From Glandiceps talaboti (Eukaryota > Hemichordata > Enteropneusta > Spengelidae): a stretch of DNA of 64,000 nt. The notes under the pieces are model-generated. The model was not told the DNA's origin and searched no databases. It was given only the letters and a program-made list of their open reading frames with translations. Each line of letters begins with the position of its first letter. Positions within the stretch are counted from its first letter, which is position 1. Positions 23,759-36,000 of this stretch are shown here, one piece after another. A program made the translations under genes and the position numbers. The stretch spans positions 20,046,650-20,110,649 of the forward strand of contig NC_135559.1 in the NCBI RefSeq assembly GCF_964340395.1, in the 5' to 3' direction.

Positions 23759-25437
23759 TTAAAGTTTGTTTGCTTTGAGGGAAACACTAGTTTCCGAATG
23801 CAAAATGATCTCCTCGTTAGTAATGCTACGACTTAGGTAGTCCGCTCCAATATTCATGCTACCTTTAATTGCTATAATCCTATAATTAAATGATTGCAAA
23901 TACAACGCCCAGCGCATTAATCTACTATTAGCTACTTTTGCTCTTTTCAAATAAATCAATGGCTGGTGATGTCTCCAAAATAAACTCTCTACCATACAAG
24001 TATTGTTGTAATTTCTGCATAGCCCATATGATTTCCAAGCATTCACGTTCAATAACAGAATAAGACTTCTCTCTAGGGTGTAATTTCCTACTAGCATATG
24101 CCAAAGGGAATTTACCGTCATTCAAATTCCCGCATTAGCCCCTAGACCAACATCAGAAGTATCCGTTCTCAGTATGAAAGTCTTCTCAAAGTCTGGTAAA
24201 CGTAAAACTGGTTATCTACTTTAAATTTCCTTTAACAATTTAAATGCTCTATCTTGAGACTCTCCCCAATTTACTCTCTTGGGCTGTCCCTTTCTAGTTA
24301 AATCTGTCAATGGCACGGCAATTGCTGCAAAGTTAGGCACACATTTCCGGTAACAGTTTGCCAACCCTAGGTTGTTTGGTATTACTGATGGCATGCACTT
24401 TGTCTGGCATTACCCTTAGCAACCCTTGACCAATGCCATGACCTATAAACTCTAAATTTGCATATCCAATATAACACTTCGACGGTCTAGCAGTTAAACC
24501 TGCTTTGCGCAATCTAGACAATAATTCTACTACCAGTTCGGAATGTTGTTTCCACGATACTGTGGATATCAACATGTCATCCATTAAATTTTCCACATCT
24601 TCCATGCCTGACAGAAGGACTCTCATAACACGACAGAAACTTGCGAGTGCATTCACCAGCCCAAATGGCATTCTACGAAATTGTAACAAGCCATCAGGCG
24701 TTAGCAGTTTTTTCCTTTGCCTCATCAGTGAGCGGGATCTGCCAATACACCTTATTAGTAAGATCAATTTTCGTGAAATAGCACCCTTTAGCTTGTCGTG
24801 CAAGTAGTTCCTCTGGGTTGGGCATTGGTTCAGCGTCAAACACTGTGACCCGGTTTAACTTTCTAAAGTCAACACAAAAACGTACACTCTTGTCTTTCTT
24901 TCGTACTAATACTATTGGGGATGCATAAGGCGACTCAGACTGCTCTATCACTCCCATGTCTAACATTGCTTTCACTTCATTCTGTACTACCTCCTTCATA
25001 GCAAATGGAAGCGGATATGGTCTAGAACTGACTGGTTCTTTTGTAGTTAACTTTATATCGTGCCTACCAATCTTACATTCTCCTGGCAAATCAGTCAACA
25101 CATCTGAATACGACTTCAATATTTCCTTTGCCTCTCTCATCTGTTCCACACTTAACCCATCAGAAACAGTCACATCCTCTATAGTTTCCTTTGCTGCTAT
25201 AGGTATAGTATCTACTAATTCAGGTGATTTAATAGCACTTTTTTCATCATCTATTTCGCTTTCAACCACAGCTGCTGCCACGTGCACACACTGCATCACT
25301 CAGCACTGTTACAGGTTTTTCGTTCTTACTGTTACTGTCACCACTCACTCTTTCCTCGTACTTCTTTAACATATTGGCATGGTATAATTTCAACTTTCCA
25401 TCCATATTAATTCTATAATCTGTGTTACTGACCCTGT
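23759..25437 (-). pseudogene. Degraded Gypsy pol: linker, reverse transcriptase, RNase H
   Basis: Linker sequence at 25300-25437 has a YHANMLKKYEERV motif typical of Gypsy polyproteins upstream of reverse transcriptase. The RT fingers/palm (24694-25299) show SPYASPIVLVRKKD, RFCVDFRKLN and FTKIDL. A shifted frame (24333-24839) continues with LLQFRRMPFGLVNA and the active-site region LMDDML, where the usual aromatic residue before the two aspartates is replaced. RNase H segments in two frames (23759-24125) show FPLAYASRKL, SVIERECLEI and IGADYLSRS. Breaks fall near 24.70-24.73, 24.33-24.36 and 23.94 kb. The LTR follows directly after RNase H, so integrase is deleted. Confidence 0.9.
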
Positions 25438-25439
25438 TA

Positions 25440-25930
25440 GCTGCAATAATTGTAGCGTTTGATGTGATTTTGAGGGCTTTTTCGTCTGTTTCTGGGCCTT
25501 TTTTCGTTCCGACGTTTAACCCGAATCAAATGCTACAATTCCTCTAATACTATAGTGCAAATGCAAATAGACGAGACCACGTTGAAAACGTGAGCGAGGG
25601 GTCAGCGTACTACCCGTTTCAAACTGCTGCATGCCTTGTTACATTTGCCGATTTTGACGGAATTGGGGTACCTCTGAACACTTCTTTGGTCTTGAAGGCC
25701 CCGTAATTAATGTTGGCGTTAGGAAATGTCCGATATTTTGCCAGGTAAGGCGTAATTTAGCAGAAAAATCCGCCCAAGTTTGCGATTCAGATCTGAATCG
25801 GTTCCGTCTATTTGCGTTTGCGTTAGAGAAATTGTAGCATTTGATTCGGGTTAAACGTCGGAACGAAAAAAGGCCCCAAAACAGACGAAAAAGCCCTCAA
25901 AATCACATCAAACGCTACAATTATTGCAGC
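25440..25930. mobile_element. Palindromic TA-flanked MITE, copy 2, nested in the Gypsy element
   Basis: Both ends show GCTGCAATAATTGTAGCG in inverted orientation with TA on each side. At 491 bp it is highly similar to 20809-21293 but in the opposite internal orientation. It interrupts the linker upstream of reverse transcriptase, so it inserted after the retrotransposon. Confidence 0.8.
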
Positions 25931-26079
25931 TACGTTTCAGCATGCCAGCCCGTAGCAGGATTCCACGAAGTTCTACCGTGCACAGTTAGTGTACATACAA
26001 TTTCAGAGTCCATACAGCAACAACAACCAGCAAGGCTCCAACCAAGATGATGTTCGGTCGTCAGACGGCGAAGCAAAAG

Positions 26080-26277
26080 TGATCCGTTCCATGAGAATGG
26101 GTTCTCAGACCTTAGAATAGTGCCCTATCCACCACCACCACCACCACCACCACCACCACCAACCACCTGTACTCTAATATGCTAATAGCCACCAACCATC
26201 CTATTAAATTTACATAAACGTGATATCGACCGACTCAGGGGTAGTCTAGTATACTTTACAAAATTCACCTTGTGACA
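26080..26277 (-). repeat. 5' LTR of the Gypsy element
   Basis: Matches the other LTR, but a CCA trinucleotide run near 26110-26163 has expanded and a few bases near the TATCGACCGACT motif differ. The divergence indicates that the insertion is not recent. Confidence 0.8.
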
Positions 26278-26279
26278 AT

Positions 26280-28600
26280 CACCATTTCCATGGTAATCAC
26301 TCCTTCCGTGCTATATTTTGACACCTATGAGCCGCGACGGCGGCAATTTGAATGATAAACATGCATTCAATTATAAAAGAGATAATAATAATAAAAAAAA
26401 CGACGTTGCAGACGTAGACAGAGACACTCAAGCCTAACTCGACGTTCATCAACGTTTTCGTAGTGTTCAACAGGCGAAGCAAAACCATTTGAAGAGAATT
26501 GCTTGTCCTTGGTGTCTGTTATTGTAACTTTACATGTAACCTGCAATAGATCAATTCAACCAGAAGAGGGGTACTTTTCTACGTACGTACATATCGATCG
26601 TCTATATTGTCTATTTGCTCATTCGAATAACGAGATAAAAATAACAATCGGGTGATAATACAAAGTACTGGTATATACAATTCATAATAAATATCATGAA
26701 AATGAAAATATGTACAATAATATATACTTGAGTTGGCACATAATCCACCGTGCTTGTTTGAAATACCAAGGTATGATTCAGTACACTTCAAAATCTGTTT
26801 TGTCTACATCCGACATCATGTGGACAACTCATCAGATTGTAGCAAATCGATGTCTGTGGTACTTCTACTTTCGTTTTCACGGTGATAGTTCGCAACCCGG
26901 TATTTCACGAACGTACTCGTGAATTTTTTCTTATTCAAATATGTGAAGGGTTGAAAAGCATATTTCCAAGAATATAGTTACCGGACATCCCCCCAATTAT
27001 CGTTTTTGTATCCTAATTGACTAATCAATTTTAAATGGTGCGACTGCTATATTCGGAAATAATTTAGCCCGCTGTCATTGGCTGAAACGAGTCCAAAGTA
27101 AACAAAATATGTAAATAAAATGCAAATAAGCAATTCCAAATATGGTTCTATGACTAGACTATTATACAAACATTACTTTACACGTCTATCTGTTTTATTG
27201 TATGACAAACAAGAGAACCACTGAAAATGAACCTCATGCACATATGGAATGTACTGTTGCACACAAAAAGTGCAACCATTTGTTACAAACTAACAAGTAA
27301 ATACAAAGTGTTTTACGTGACTGGAAAGTTGAAAAAAAGGCGCGAAAATGATAATGGCCTAAGTGATGAGAATGGCCAAGTGACTAGTATTCTAGACATT
27401 ACTCTATGTGTGTCATGGAAGTAACCGGTAAATATAACTGATACATTCTCTGAACATGCTCTAGTCTAGAGTGCAACGTTTCTTGCACTTCACGGCTTCA
27501 GAACTTGTAATAACTTGACAATGAACATTAACTTGCGTAAGACACTGTCCTGGTACTGTCTGTTCCGCCTTGGTTTGATAAACAAAATTGGAGACTATTA
27601 TTGGCAAAAACTTGACCATAAACAAATAAGCTGGATTACAAAATAACTAAAATGATATAATGACTAGATTGAAAGCAACATTTTCAAAACTAATTTACTG
27701 CAACTACGACGACATGTTAGGCGTCGGCAAGACGTAATCAAACTCTGGAAACAAGACAGGTAAAAAAGAAATCACTGTAAACATTACCTTGTATGTGAAC
27801 TGCTCACGTACGTAATCACATACAATTTTTACGGCAGGGTGGGGGGGGGGCACGTCAATTTGGGACTCAAAGAGTCATTTTTACGAAGTGAATAAAGAGG
27901 GGTCACGTTATTTTCAACAACTGAATGAAATCATGAACCACCCGCTGTACTTAAATTTCCATACATCAAATGTATGTGCATACAATAAACCATAAACAGT
28001 GGCTATAAATATACGTTCAAATATAACATGAAACTCTTTGTCTCTTGATACATCCCAATCAAGCATATGACATGGAGTCATAACATTGCACCTTTTAAGC
28101 AAGTTTTGTTAGAAATGACTTCTCAATATTGCAGGCCATGAGTTGCATTTTGTCATCATGTGGTACAAAAACTTGCATGTGTAGCTGTACACGTAACACA
28201 TAAGAAATGAAATACCTGGAAATTTACTGGATGGACTGACTCTAAAATCTGTGCCTTCGTTGACCTGAACATGTTGAATTGCACACAATCATAGCCAGTA
28301 GAGACAAACTTTCAAATAATTTAATGAATTTGTATCTCTAAATGGTAACTGACCTCCACCGTGCATGTTTTTCCCAAAATTTTCTCACTTTCTACTTGAT
28401 CTTTTTTTATTATTATTTTTGTCAATATGACTTGAAATGATTTCAACTTTTGAAACCCTAAAATTAGTGATACTTTTATGATATAACTAAGCTGTTTTTT
28501 TACTTCTGAATGGTGCTCTAAATAGCCTCCAAGGGTGAGTTCAGGATAAAAGCTGTGCAATCTGTTAGTGTTTAGCTAGCCAGTCTATGGTGCTAGAGTT
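26280..28600. other. No gene seen
   Basis: AT-rich, with scattered short open frames of no recognisable content. A run of eleven G lies at about 27840. Confidence 0.4.
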
Positions 28601-28610
28601 GTCATTATGC

Positions 28611-28705
28611 TAGTCTGTAAGGTACGCCATGACAATGTGCCCTCACACATCGGCCAACCCCTCGAGCCAGTGAGGGCAGAATGTCGTGACGTATCTTACA
28701 GTCTA
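28611..28705. mobile_element. Short fold-back element (95 bp)
   Basis: The arms TAGTCTGTAAGGTACG and CGTATCTTACAGTCTA are inverted copies. The similarity extends inward over about 37 bp (ATGTGCCCTCAC against GTGAGGGCAGAAT). TA flanks fit a TA-targeting MITE. Related pieces lie at 30288-30375 and 39078-39206. Confidence 0.65.
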
Positions 28706-28709
28706 TCAA

Positions 28710-30820
28710 TATGCTAGCTCTCATAATACAACAACTTCAGTGCACAATGACAGTTCCAGTGCCATGTACAGACACGCTAACAGATTGCAAACAGTTTTTC
28801 TCCTGAACATGTCCAATTTAGTGTAAATACTTTACATTGTAGAGCAACAAACCAAGAGACCTCATTTCAGGTCTCTACGAACAAAATGCACAATTTTACA
28901 TGTGGTAGCTTTGCTGAAAAATTCACCAAGTAGTCTACGAACACTGACACATTCTGAACAGCCACAAAACACAGTGAGTTACAATAACAACACAGTACAC
29001 ACAGCATATCTTAGTTTCTTCATCAACTGGATATTTATTCACCAGATTGGGGCAAAACTCTAAAATAACATGTACTTGTCTAAACATGTATGTTGTAGAC
29101 AACCAGTAACTATTTGTGAAATACAATTCTGCATATATAAATATGCACTGAACATTGAGTGCGGTGTAGTACAGGTATTATTTCACTATTTACTTTTGTA
29201 TCAGAAAATGGAACATTCAACAGTTTGTCTTTTGTGTCAGATATCTATCTTTCTACAGATACCCTCTACTTTTCAAAATTAAAACTAAACGTGGAATAAT
29301 GTACACACTGGCAAATTTATTGTTGCTATCTTTGTGGAGCAAATTTCTGAGAAGAGTCATTCCAGCGCATCTTAGGCACCAAATCATGAATATTTAAATA
29401 CAGTAACTGAGTTAGTTGTGAACTTGTGGTGCTAAACTTCCAAATCTTTATGGTATAGTTTGCAGGGTTAGAGATGTTCAAAGTGTACATGCAATAAACA
29501 CTCAAACTCCTGGCTGCCTTACACCACAACGTATGTTACATTGTTATAGAAAGACTATGTTATTGTCTTCTTACTTAGATACGACAGTGGAAACTTAGAC
29601 ACGACAGTGGAAACTCACATTTTAGCTTACTATAGACACAAACTGAAAAGAATGTTGCGACTTGTTGACGTAAACTATTGAATGGACGTTGGTTTAATTA
29701 ACTGGACTAACAGTAGGGTGGTGTTTCTGATCACTTCTATGACCTTGCAGTGTACTATTTTGGGGACATCCAGTGTTTACACTGCCTTGATTACAGGATG
29801 ATTAGATTTGAACAACAGAGGAACGGCTATCACAAACTTGTGTAATCTACAACATTGAAGAACAATAGTTTGAGTTTGTGTATATATCTCAGTAAACTGA
29901 AAGCTTGGCTTCCACAGTAATAATAACTCGTTTCAACAAAACTAACTACATTGTACACATTGACAAAGAGAAGACATCGACACGAAATTCCTGTCAACAT
30001 GTCAATTTTGCCAAGTCCACAAAAATACAATCTAGTGATAATGAAGTATTTCACGAAACTACCATAAAATAAAACTATATTTTCTAAATTACACATAAGA
30101 TTGGAAACAAGATAACTGCTACTCTCACTGTATTTACTCTAGACTATTAAAATCAAAGTTGTCCATTTACGTGTTAATTCCAAAATGAATCATTGAAATT
30201 TCACTTTTCTGAATATGTAGCTGTAACTAACATAGTGTCTCTCATCCAAAAAATTCCACTTACGTGTAAGAACTGGCTCTAGCAAGAAATAGTCTGCAAG
30301 GTATGTATACAGTGTTGGGTGCCCTCACACACCAGTCAGCCCTTTTTTTGTAGGAGCACACTGGTGAGGATTACAGTGTGAGCAAAAAAAAAATCTAATT
30401 TTGTCTCTTTTCCACCCTAAATCAAGTCTCCCATACTCAGAATAAAATACAAGACACGAATACTAAAGAATACTGGCTTGGTAGGGGTAAATCAGATGAC
30501 ATTACTATAATACACATTTTGAAATGTTTCCCACAACATATATATACACTGCCTTGACTATCTTGGTATACCCATGTACGGTTGGTAGTGTTGTAAACAA
30601 CTGACTTAGAACACACAAAAGTATATGACTGCCAGCAAGAGCTGAGGTTATTTGTTATTTTCGGTTCAGCATGTCCTTTCAATTTACATTTGTCTGATTT
30701 TTCAGGGAAGTTGATATGAACGTTGGATTGTGTCTTTGTTGTGGTGAAAATAATATATGACTGATAACAATGTGAGCCAAGAATAGACAACATATACCTA
30801 AGTATTATGAACACCAACTT
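28710..30820. other. No gene seen; one MITE fragment
   Basis: No supported exon. At 30288-30375, TAGTCTGCAAGGTATG and GGGTGCCCTCACACACC match the left arm of the 28611 fold-back element, with a degenerate right arm. Confidence 0.45.
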
Positions 30821-30825
30821 GGTTC

Positions 30826-31447
30826 ACCTGTTTATTGTGAAGTCACCTATCTATTTTGAATTCTCACTTGTCCATCATGGACATGCCTTGCCTATTATGA
30901 ACAGTCACCTGTTTAATAAGAACATAAACTTGCCTATTATGAAGTCACCTGTTTAATAAGAACATAAACTTGCCTATTATGAACAGTCACCTGTTTAATA
31001 AGAACATAAACTTGCCTATTATGAAGTCACCTGTTTAATAAGAACATAAACTTGCCTATTATGAAGTCACCTGTTTAATAAGAACATAAACTTGCCTATT
31101 AGGAACAGTCACCTGTTTAATTAATAAGAACACAAACTTGCCTATTATGAAGTCACCTGTTTAATAAGAACATAAATTTGCCTATTATGAACAGTCATCT
31201 GTTTAATAAGAACATTAACTTGCCTATTATGAACAGTCACCTGTTTATTATGAACATAAACTTGCCTATTATGAACAGTCACCGTGCCTATTTAATAAGA
31301 ACACAAACTTGCCTATTATGAACAGTCACCTGTTTAATAAGAACACAAACTTGCCTATTATGAACAGTCACCTGTTTAATAAGAACATTAACTTGCCTAT
31401 TATGCACAGTCACCTGTCTATTATGAATATTAACTTGCCTATTGTTC
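30826..31447. repeat. Minisatellite, ~40-42 bp unit, about 14 copies
   Basis: Units contain AACATAAACTTGCCTATTAT followed by GAAGTCACCTGTTTAATAAG, with or without an inserted CAG. It lies downstream of the CAB39 stop codon, in the far 3' UTR or the intergenic region. Confidence 0.9.
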
Positions 31448-31619
31448 ATATTTGATAATCTGCCTATCAGGCAGCTTTTTAGAAGACATAAACATTTAGG
31501 TTATTCATTTTATTTGGGTTGTGTATCATCTTAGAAATTTAGTAGAGTTAGGCAATTTGTTAATTAGTGTTTATTCCTGGACATGTACTGCATGTCATTT
31601 AGTACAATTAGTCAATTTT

Positions 31620-31985
31620 CTTGAAAGTTAGGCATTTTTCATAGTCAATTTTTCTCGTTCGGCATTGTTTTCTAGTTCGGCTTTTTTGATAATTTGGCAT
31701 TTTTATAAGCATTTTCAATAGTTAGGCATTTCCGATAGTTAGGCAATTTTCTAGTTAGGCATTTTCAGTAGTTAGGCATTTCCGATAGTTAGGCATTTCC
31801 GATAGTTAGGCAATTTTCTAGTTAGGCATTTTTCTAGTTAGGCATTTCCGATAGTTAGGCAATTTTCTAGTTAGGCATTTTCTCTAGTTCGGCATTTTCA
31901 ATAGTTTGGCATTTCCGATAGTTAGGCATTTTTCTAGTTAGGCATTTCCGATAGTTAGGCAATTTTCTAGTTCGGCATATTTTCT
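31620..31985. repeat. Minisatellite, 16-18 bp unit (GTTAGGCATTTCCGATA)
   Basis: About twenty short units alternate between a CATTTCCGATA form and a CAATTTTCTA form. Possible minus-strand poly(A) signals (AATAAA) for CAB39 lie just beyond, at 31570-31575 and 31509-31514. The 3' UTR could therefore include this repeat. Confidence 0.85.
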
Positions 31986-32887
31986 AGTTATATCAAAATC
32001 TATAGCTATTCATTACAGTGTGAATAATAAGTCAAATATAAATATGGAAGATTAATTTTGAAAAGCAGGTCAGGCCTCTAAATCACATTTTATGTCCTAA
32101 ATCCACAGAAAATTAAAAAATTTGCCTGTATATTTGCACAGCTGTGTTCAAATTTAAACATGTTCACTGATATTAAAGACCAAATAACACATCAAATGAT
32201 CAGATATTGAGGAACTTTACAAAATATCTACTCAACAATACCTTAACCAAGCTACATAAAACTTGTTTACTAACACAAAACACTCCCATATTCAAAGGCA
32301 GAAATAAGAACCATTTTTACCAAGTATTTCTCATCAAATTCAAACTGCTATAAATTTACATGTATATCAAATGTTCATTGCATTATCACAGAGAAAGTTG
32401 AATTAGGTGTAAACAATTGAAAAAAAAGGCATATACAAATAAGACATACATTTTATGGCGACAACTTTGTGATCTGAATACTATGTCAGTGAACATACAC
32501 AGCTTTCTACACACTCAACACTGACACTACCTCTAATATTAGCTTGCACGTATTGGACATCCCTATACTCTATCAATGGTACAACCCTCCATAGATTGGC
32601 AGGTCAGGGTTAAACCAAAATGTTGGGTAACTGAGGATACGTTTTCCTACGTAGGGGTGTCATCAGTTTTTTTCAGCAACCCGTACAATGAACTTGTATT
32701 GTATGTCAGTGATGTTGCAAATAAGTCTTAATGATTAACATCGCCATCAAAGTGATTTCATTCTAAATTTTTTTCTTCAAAAACTGCATCTACTTGAGCT
32801 GGTAGCGAAATTTACAAGAGCCACCAATGTTTAGTTTGTTCAAAACTTGAGTGAAATATACAGAGTTTGGTGGTAATTGTGACAAGA

Positions 32888-33064
32888 CTATGCGGCTGGT
32901 TTGAGTTCACGTATCTGTTTAATTAAGTAGGCTTTTTCATCGTTAAATTGGTCATCTTCTGTCCTGTCTGTGTGGAACAAAGTAAGAAATTCTACCAGTT
33001 TCTCTTTGTTCTTCAACAGGATGTCTAAGATTGGCCCACTCTTGTTTGGGTTGGCTACAAACAC
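32888..33064 (-). CDS. CAB39: CAB39 coding exon 7 (stop codon)
   Basis: 177 nt including the TAG stop at 32888-32890, after a TTTTTCAG acceptor. It encodes [19 protein letters not shown] to the C terminus IRELKPAA. Confidence 0.95.
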   Translation of the reverse strand: MFVANPNKSGPILDILLKNKEKLVEFLTLFHTDRTEDDQFNDEKAYLIKQIRELKPAA

Positions 33065-36000
33065 CTGAAAAAGGACACAAACACACATCATATGAATATT
33101 AAAACTTTACTCTTTACACTTACTTATGAGATGGATTTTGATTGACTATGATGCATAGGTGCAAGATTTGAACGTGAACCTCTATAAGTATAATCACATG
33201 TAGGAAGGAGGCACTTAAATCACAACAATATCAAAAACAAACTACAGTACAATAAATGAATGACATAAGTAATTTAAGAAATGGAAGCTGTATTTACAAT
33301 CACGACATCAGATTTTAATCAGATTGATCTCATAACATTTGTTATTTTTCTTTTAATTTTGCCAGTTGAGAAATATACTGGCGTATCACTTGAGACAGTA
33401 TATCCTTAAAATTAGTTATAAACTATCTATCTATTAGGCACAGTGTATGCTGACTTGAAGTTCTATGTATGAACTATCAATAACCAAGTCACACTCCCAG
33501 TGTGTTATTCCTTACCCAGGACCTATACTGTAACTATAGAGATACACCTTTTATAGTACATACACTCCTTTCATTTATAGTACACACTCTCCTTTCATCC
33601 TTTCCAAATGACCTACCTTGAACACATGGAAGGCTTCAAACTGTATATTTCTGCTTTTGTCACGTAGCATATTCATCATTAATTTCAGGTTGTCAGGGTT
33701 ACTAATATATTTTGTCATCACAGTGAAGTTATGTCTGTCTAGAAGTAGTTCTCCTAGAAGCTGAAATAGATGAGGAAATGTGATGAAATGTTTATAACAT
33801 CTGTAAAATTAGATTACGAGTATGATAGCTTTGTGTTGTTCTCTGGCAAGTTCGGCACCTTATTCAATCCATATCAATGAAAAATACATTATATAGTGAC
33901 AAATAACGTATGTCTTCAAAGTGTCTCTATAGCTACACATTAAAATTCACTTTAGATGCCTTCAGGTTAATCTCTTTCAATCAGGAATACACGTTCAGCA
34001 CAAAAAAACCTTCCCATCTGGGCAATCAATTTTATAATGTATATTATCTATATGACATAATCTACATCTACATGTTAAATGATTTTTCTGCTAGATTTCA
34101 AAAACAACTGTTAATCATTACTGACATCTACGAGTTATTTTGTACATCAACTACAATGTATCATCACTTTGATTTTGTAAGTTTATTTACATTTGTAAAT
34201 CTCAGGTTTGTTTAATGTGGTGTGTTTTGGAAAATGGCTAAGGATTCCCTGCTTTCCGACAACTTTGGAGTGGCAAAGATGACAGCACTCACAGGCCATG
34301 AACAAATAGGAATTTCTACGGCTGCACTAATCTTAAAGGGCACTTGTTTTGAGAGCACTAGTCTTGATGGCTCCAGTTTGGAGAATACTAGTTTTAAGAG
34401 AACTAATTTTGAGGGTATTATTAACGTGGCTAAACGTTTTGAGGGCACTAGACTTAGGGCTCCAGTTTGGAGGGTACTAGTTTTAAGGGAACTAATTTTG
34501 AGGGTATTAGTAACAAGGCTAAACGTTTTGAGGGCATTAGACTTAGGGGCTCCACTTTGGAGGGTACTAGTTTTGAGGGCACTCATTTTCAGGTCACTAC
34601 ATGTATGTTGATGACACTAGCTTTAAAGTCATTAGTTTTGAGGTCACAAGGTCACAAGTTTTGAGGTCACAAGGTCACCGGTTTTGAGGTCACAAGGTCA
34701 CTAGTTTTGAGGTCACAATTTTGGAAGGCACAAGTTTTAAGGGCCATAGTGTTTAGAGTGCTACATGCACTATTGAGGGCAGCAGTGTTTAGGGTGATAA
34801 CATAGATAGATAGGAAGTACTAAGTGATCGATATGCTTACCTTCAATGACTGTCTTCTAGTCACATAGTTGTTAGAATTCAGTAGACCTTCGTAGTGTGC
34901 AAATATTTTGTTATAGTTAGTTTCCAGGAACTCAGCACATAAAATCTTATGCTTGGTCAGTAGATCCTGTGCATACAAAAAAGAAGTTGAATACAGGATA
35001 TGTCTCTATATGATTTTCTGACTGTACACATTTTTCACACATATCAACTCTATAAGACCTAGCTACATTGTATAAATAATAATAATGTCAGTTTTTATAC
35101 AGCACTTTCCACCTCTGTACTCAAAGCACTTTACAATTATTACCCCTGGCATGGATCTATAGCAGCACAATGGCACTTTACTTCCTCAACTCCCTGGGGA
35201 GCATACAATCCATCGCAGCCTGTATAAGTACATAGGATTATCAAAAGCATTCACATTGCAACCTCTATCCTACCAGGTCCTCAATTACACAGCTGGGCTG
35301 ACTGAGGCACAATCGTGGTTCAAATCTTGCCCAAGGACTTTAGCCATTCAGAAACAAACGGCAGCAATGGGGCTTGAACCTGCAAATTCCAAGCCGGCCA
35401 CTCTAACCATTCAACGATCGTGACTCCATAGCTACTTACAAAAACATATATGTGTATACAACAGACATGTACACACAAACATGTGCATATAATTTATTTA
35501 GTATTTATTCACATGTATGCACTCATAATATGCCAGCTGGCATGCATGTGTATGCACATACATGTAAATAAATGAATGTATCACCTCATTTGATAAATAT
35601 ATACTTAATGTCACAATCTACATTGTACTGGAAACTGACACTTTATGAATTGATTGAATCATTAATTCATATAGAGGAAAAACGTGCAGAAAGTTAGCTA
35701 TGCTATCAATAACTAATGTGTAGGTTTGTGGTTGAAGTATAATACTGTCTTTTGTAAAAAACAAAATCATGGTGTCTACCTGTGCAGTAGATTCAAACAT
35801 AGACACTTGAAAGTAATATACCTTAAAGGTGGCAAACGCATCTGAAGCAAGGTCAAAGGTCGACATCTCAACAAAGCGGAAGAAAGAGTAGAAATCTTCA
35901 GAGTGGAGGATAATCTTTGCTAGAGCCTCATGTCGAACACATTCTCTTAACATAACACCACAGTTGAGGGCAATCTCTTGGGTTTCATACCTGTTATACA

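Larger units (their letters stand above)
23501..26277 (-). mobile_element. Deleted Ty3/Gypsy LTR retrotransposon with nested MITE
   Basis: Two ~190 bp direct repeats with TGTCACAAGG...-type starts (minus strand) bracket a decayed pol. Minus-strand order is LTR, ~145 bp leader, nested MITE, linker, reverse transcriptase, RNase H, a purine-rich tract (AAATGGGGAG) and LTR. Gag, protease and integrase are missing, and pol carries several frame breaks, so the copy cannot be autonomous. No clear 5-bp target duplication was found, and the LTR ends near 23494-23501 and 26073-26080 are approximate. Confidence 0.85.

Noticed and set aside
34212-34664. Pentapeptide-repeat protein gene
   Set aside because: The pattern follows a 15-bp minisatellite inside CAB39 intron 5, on the opposite strand, and open frames exist on both strands.
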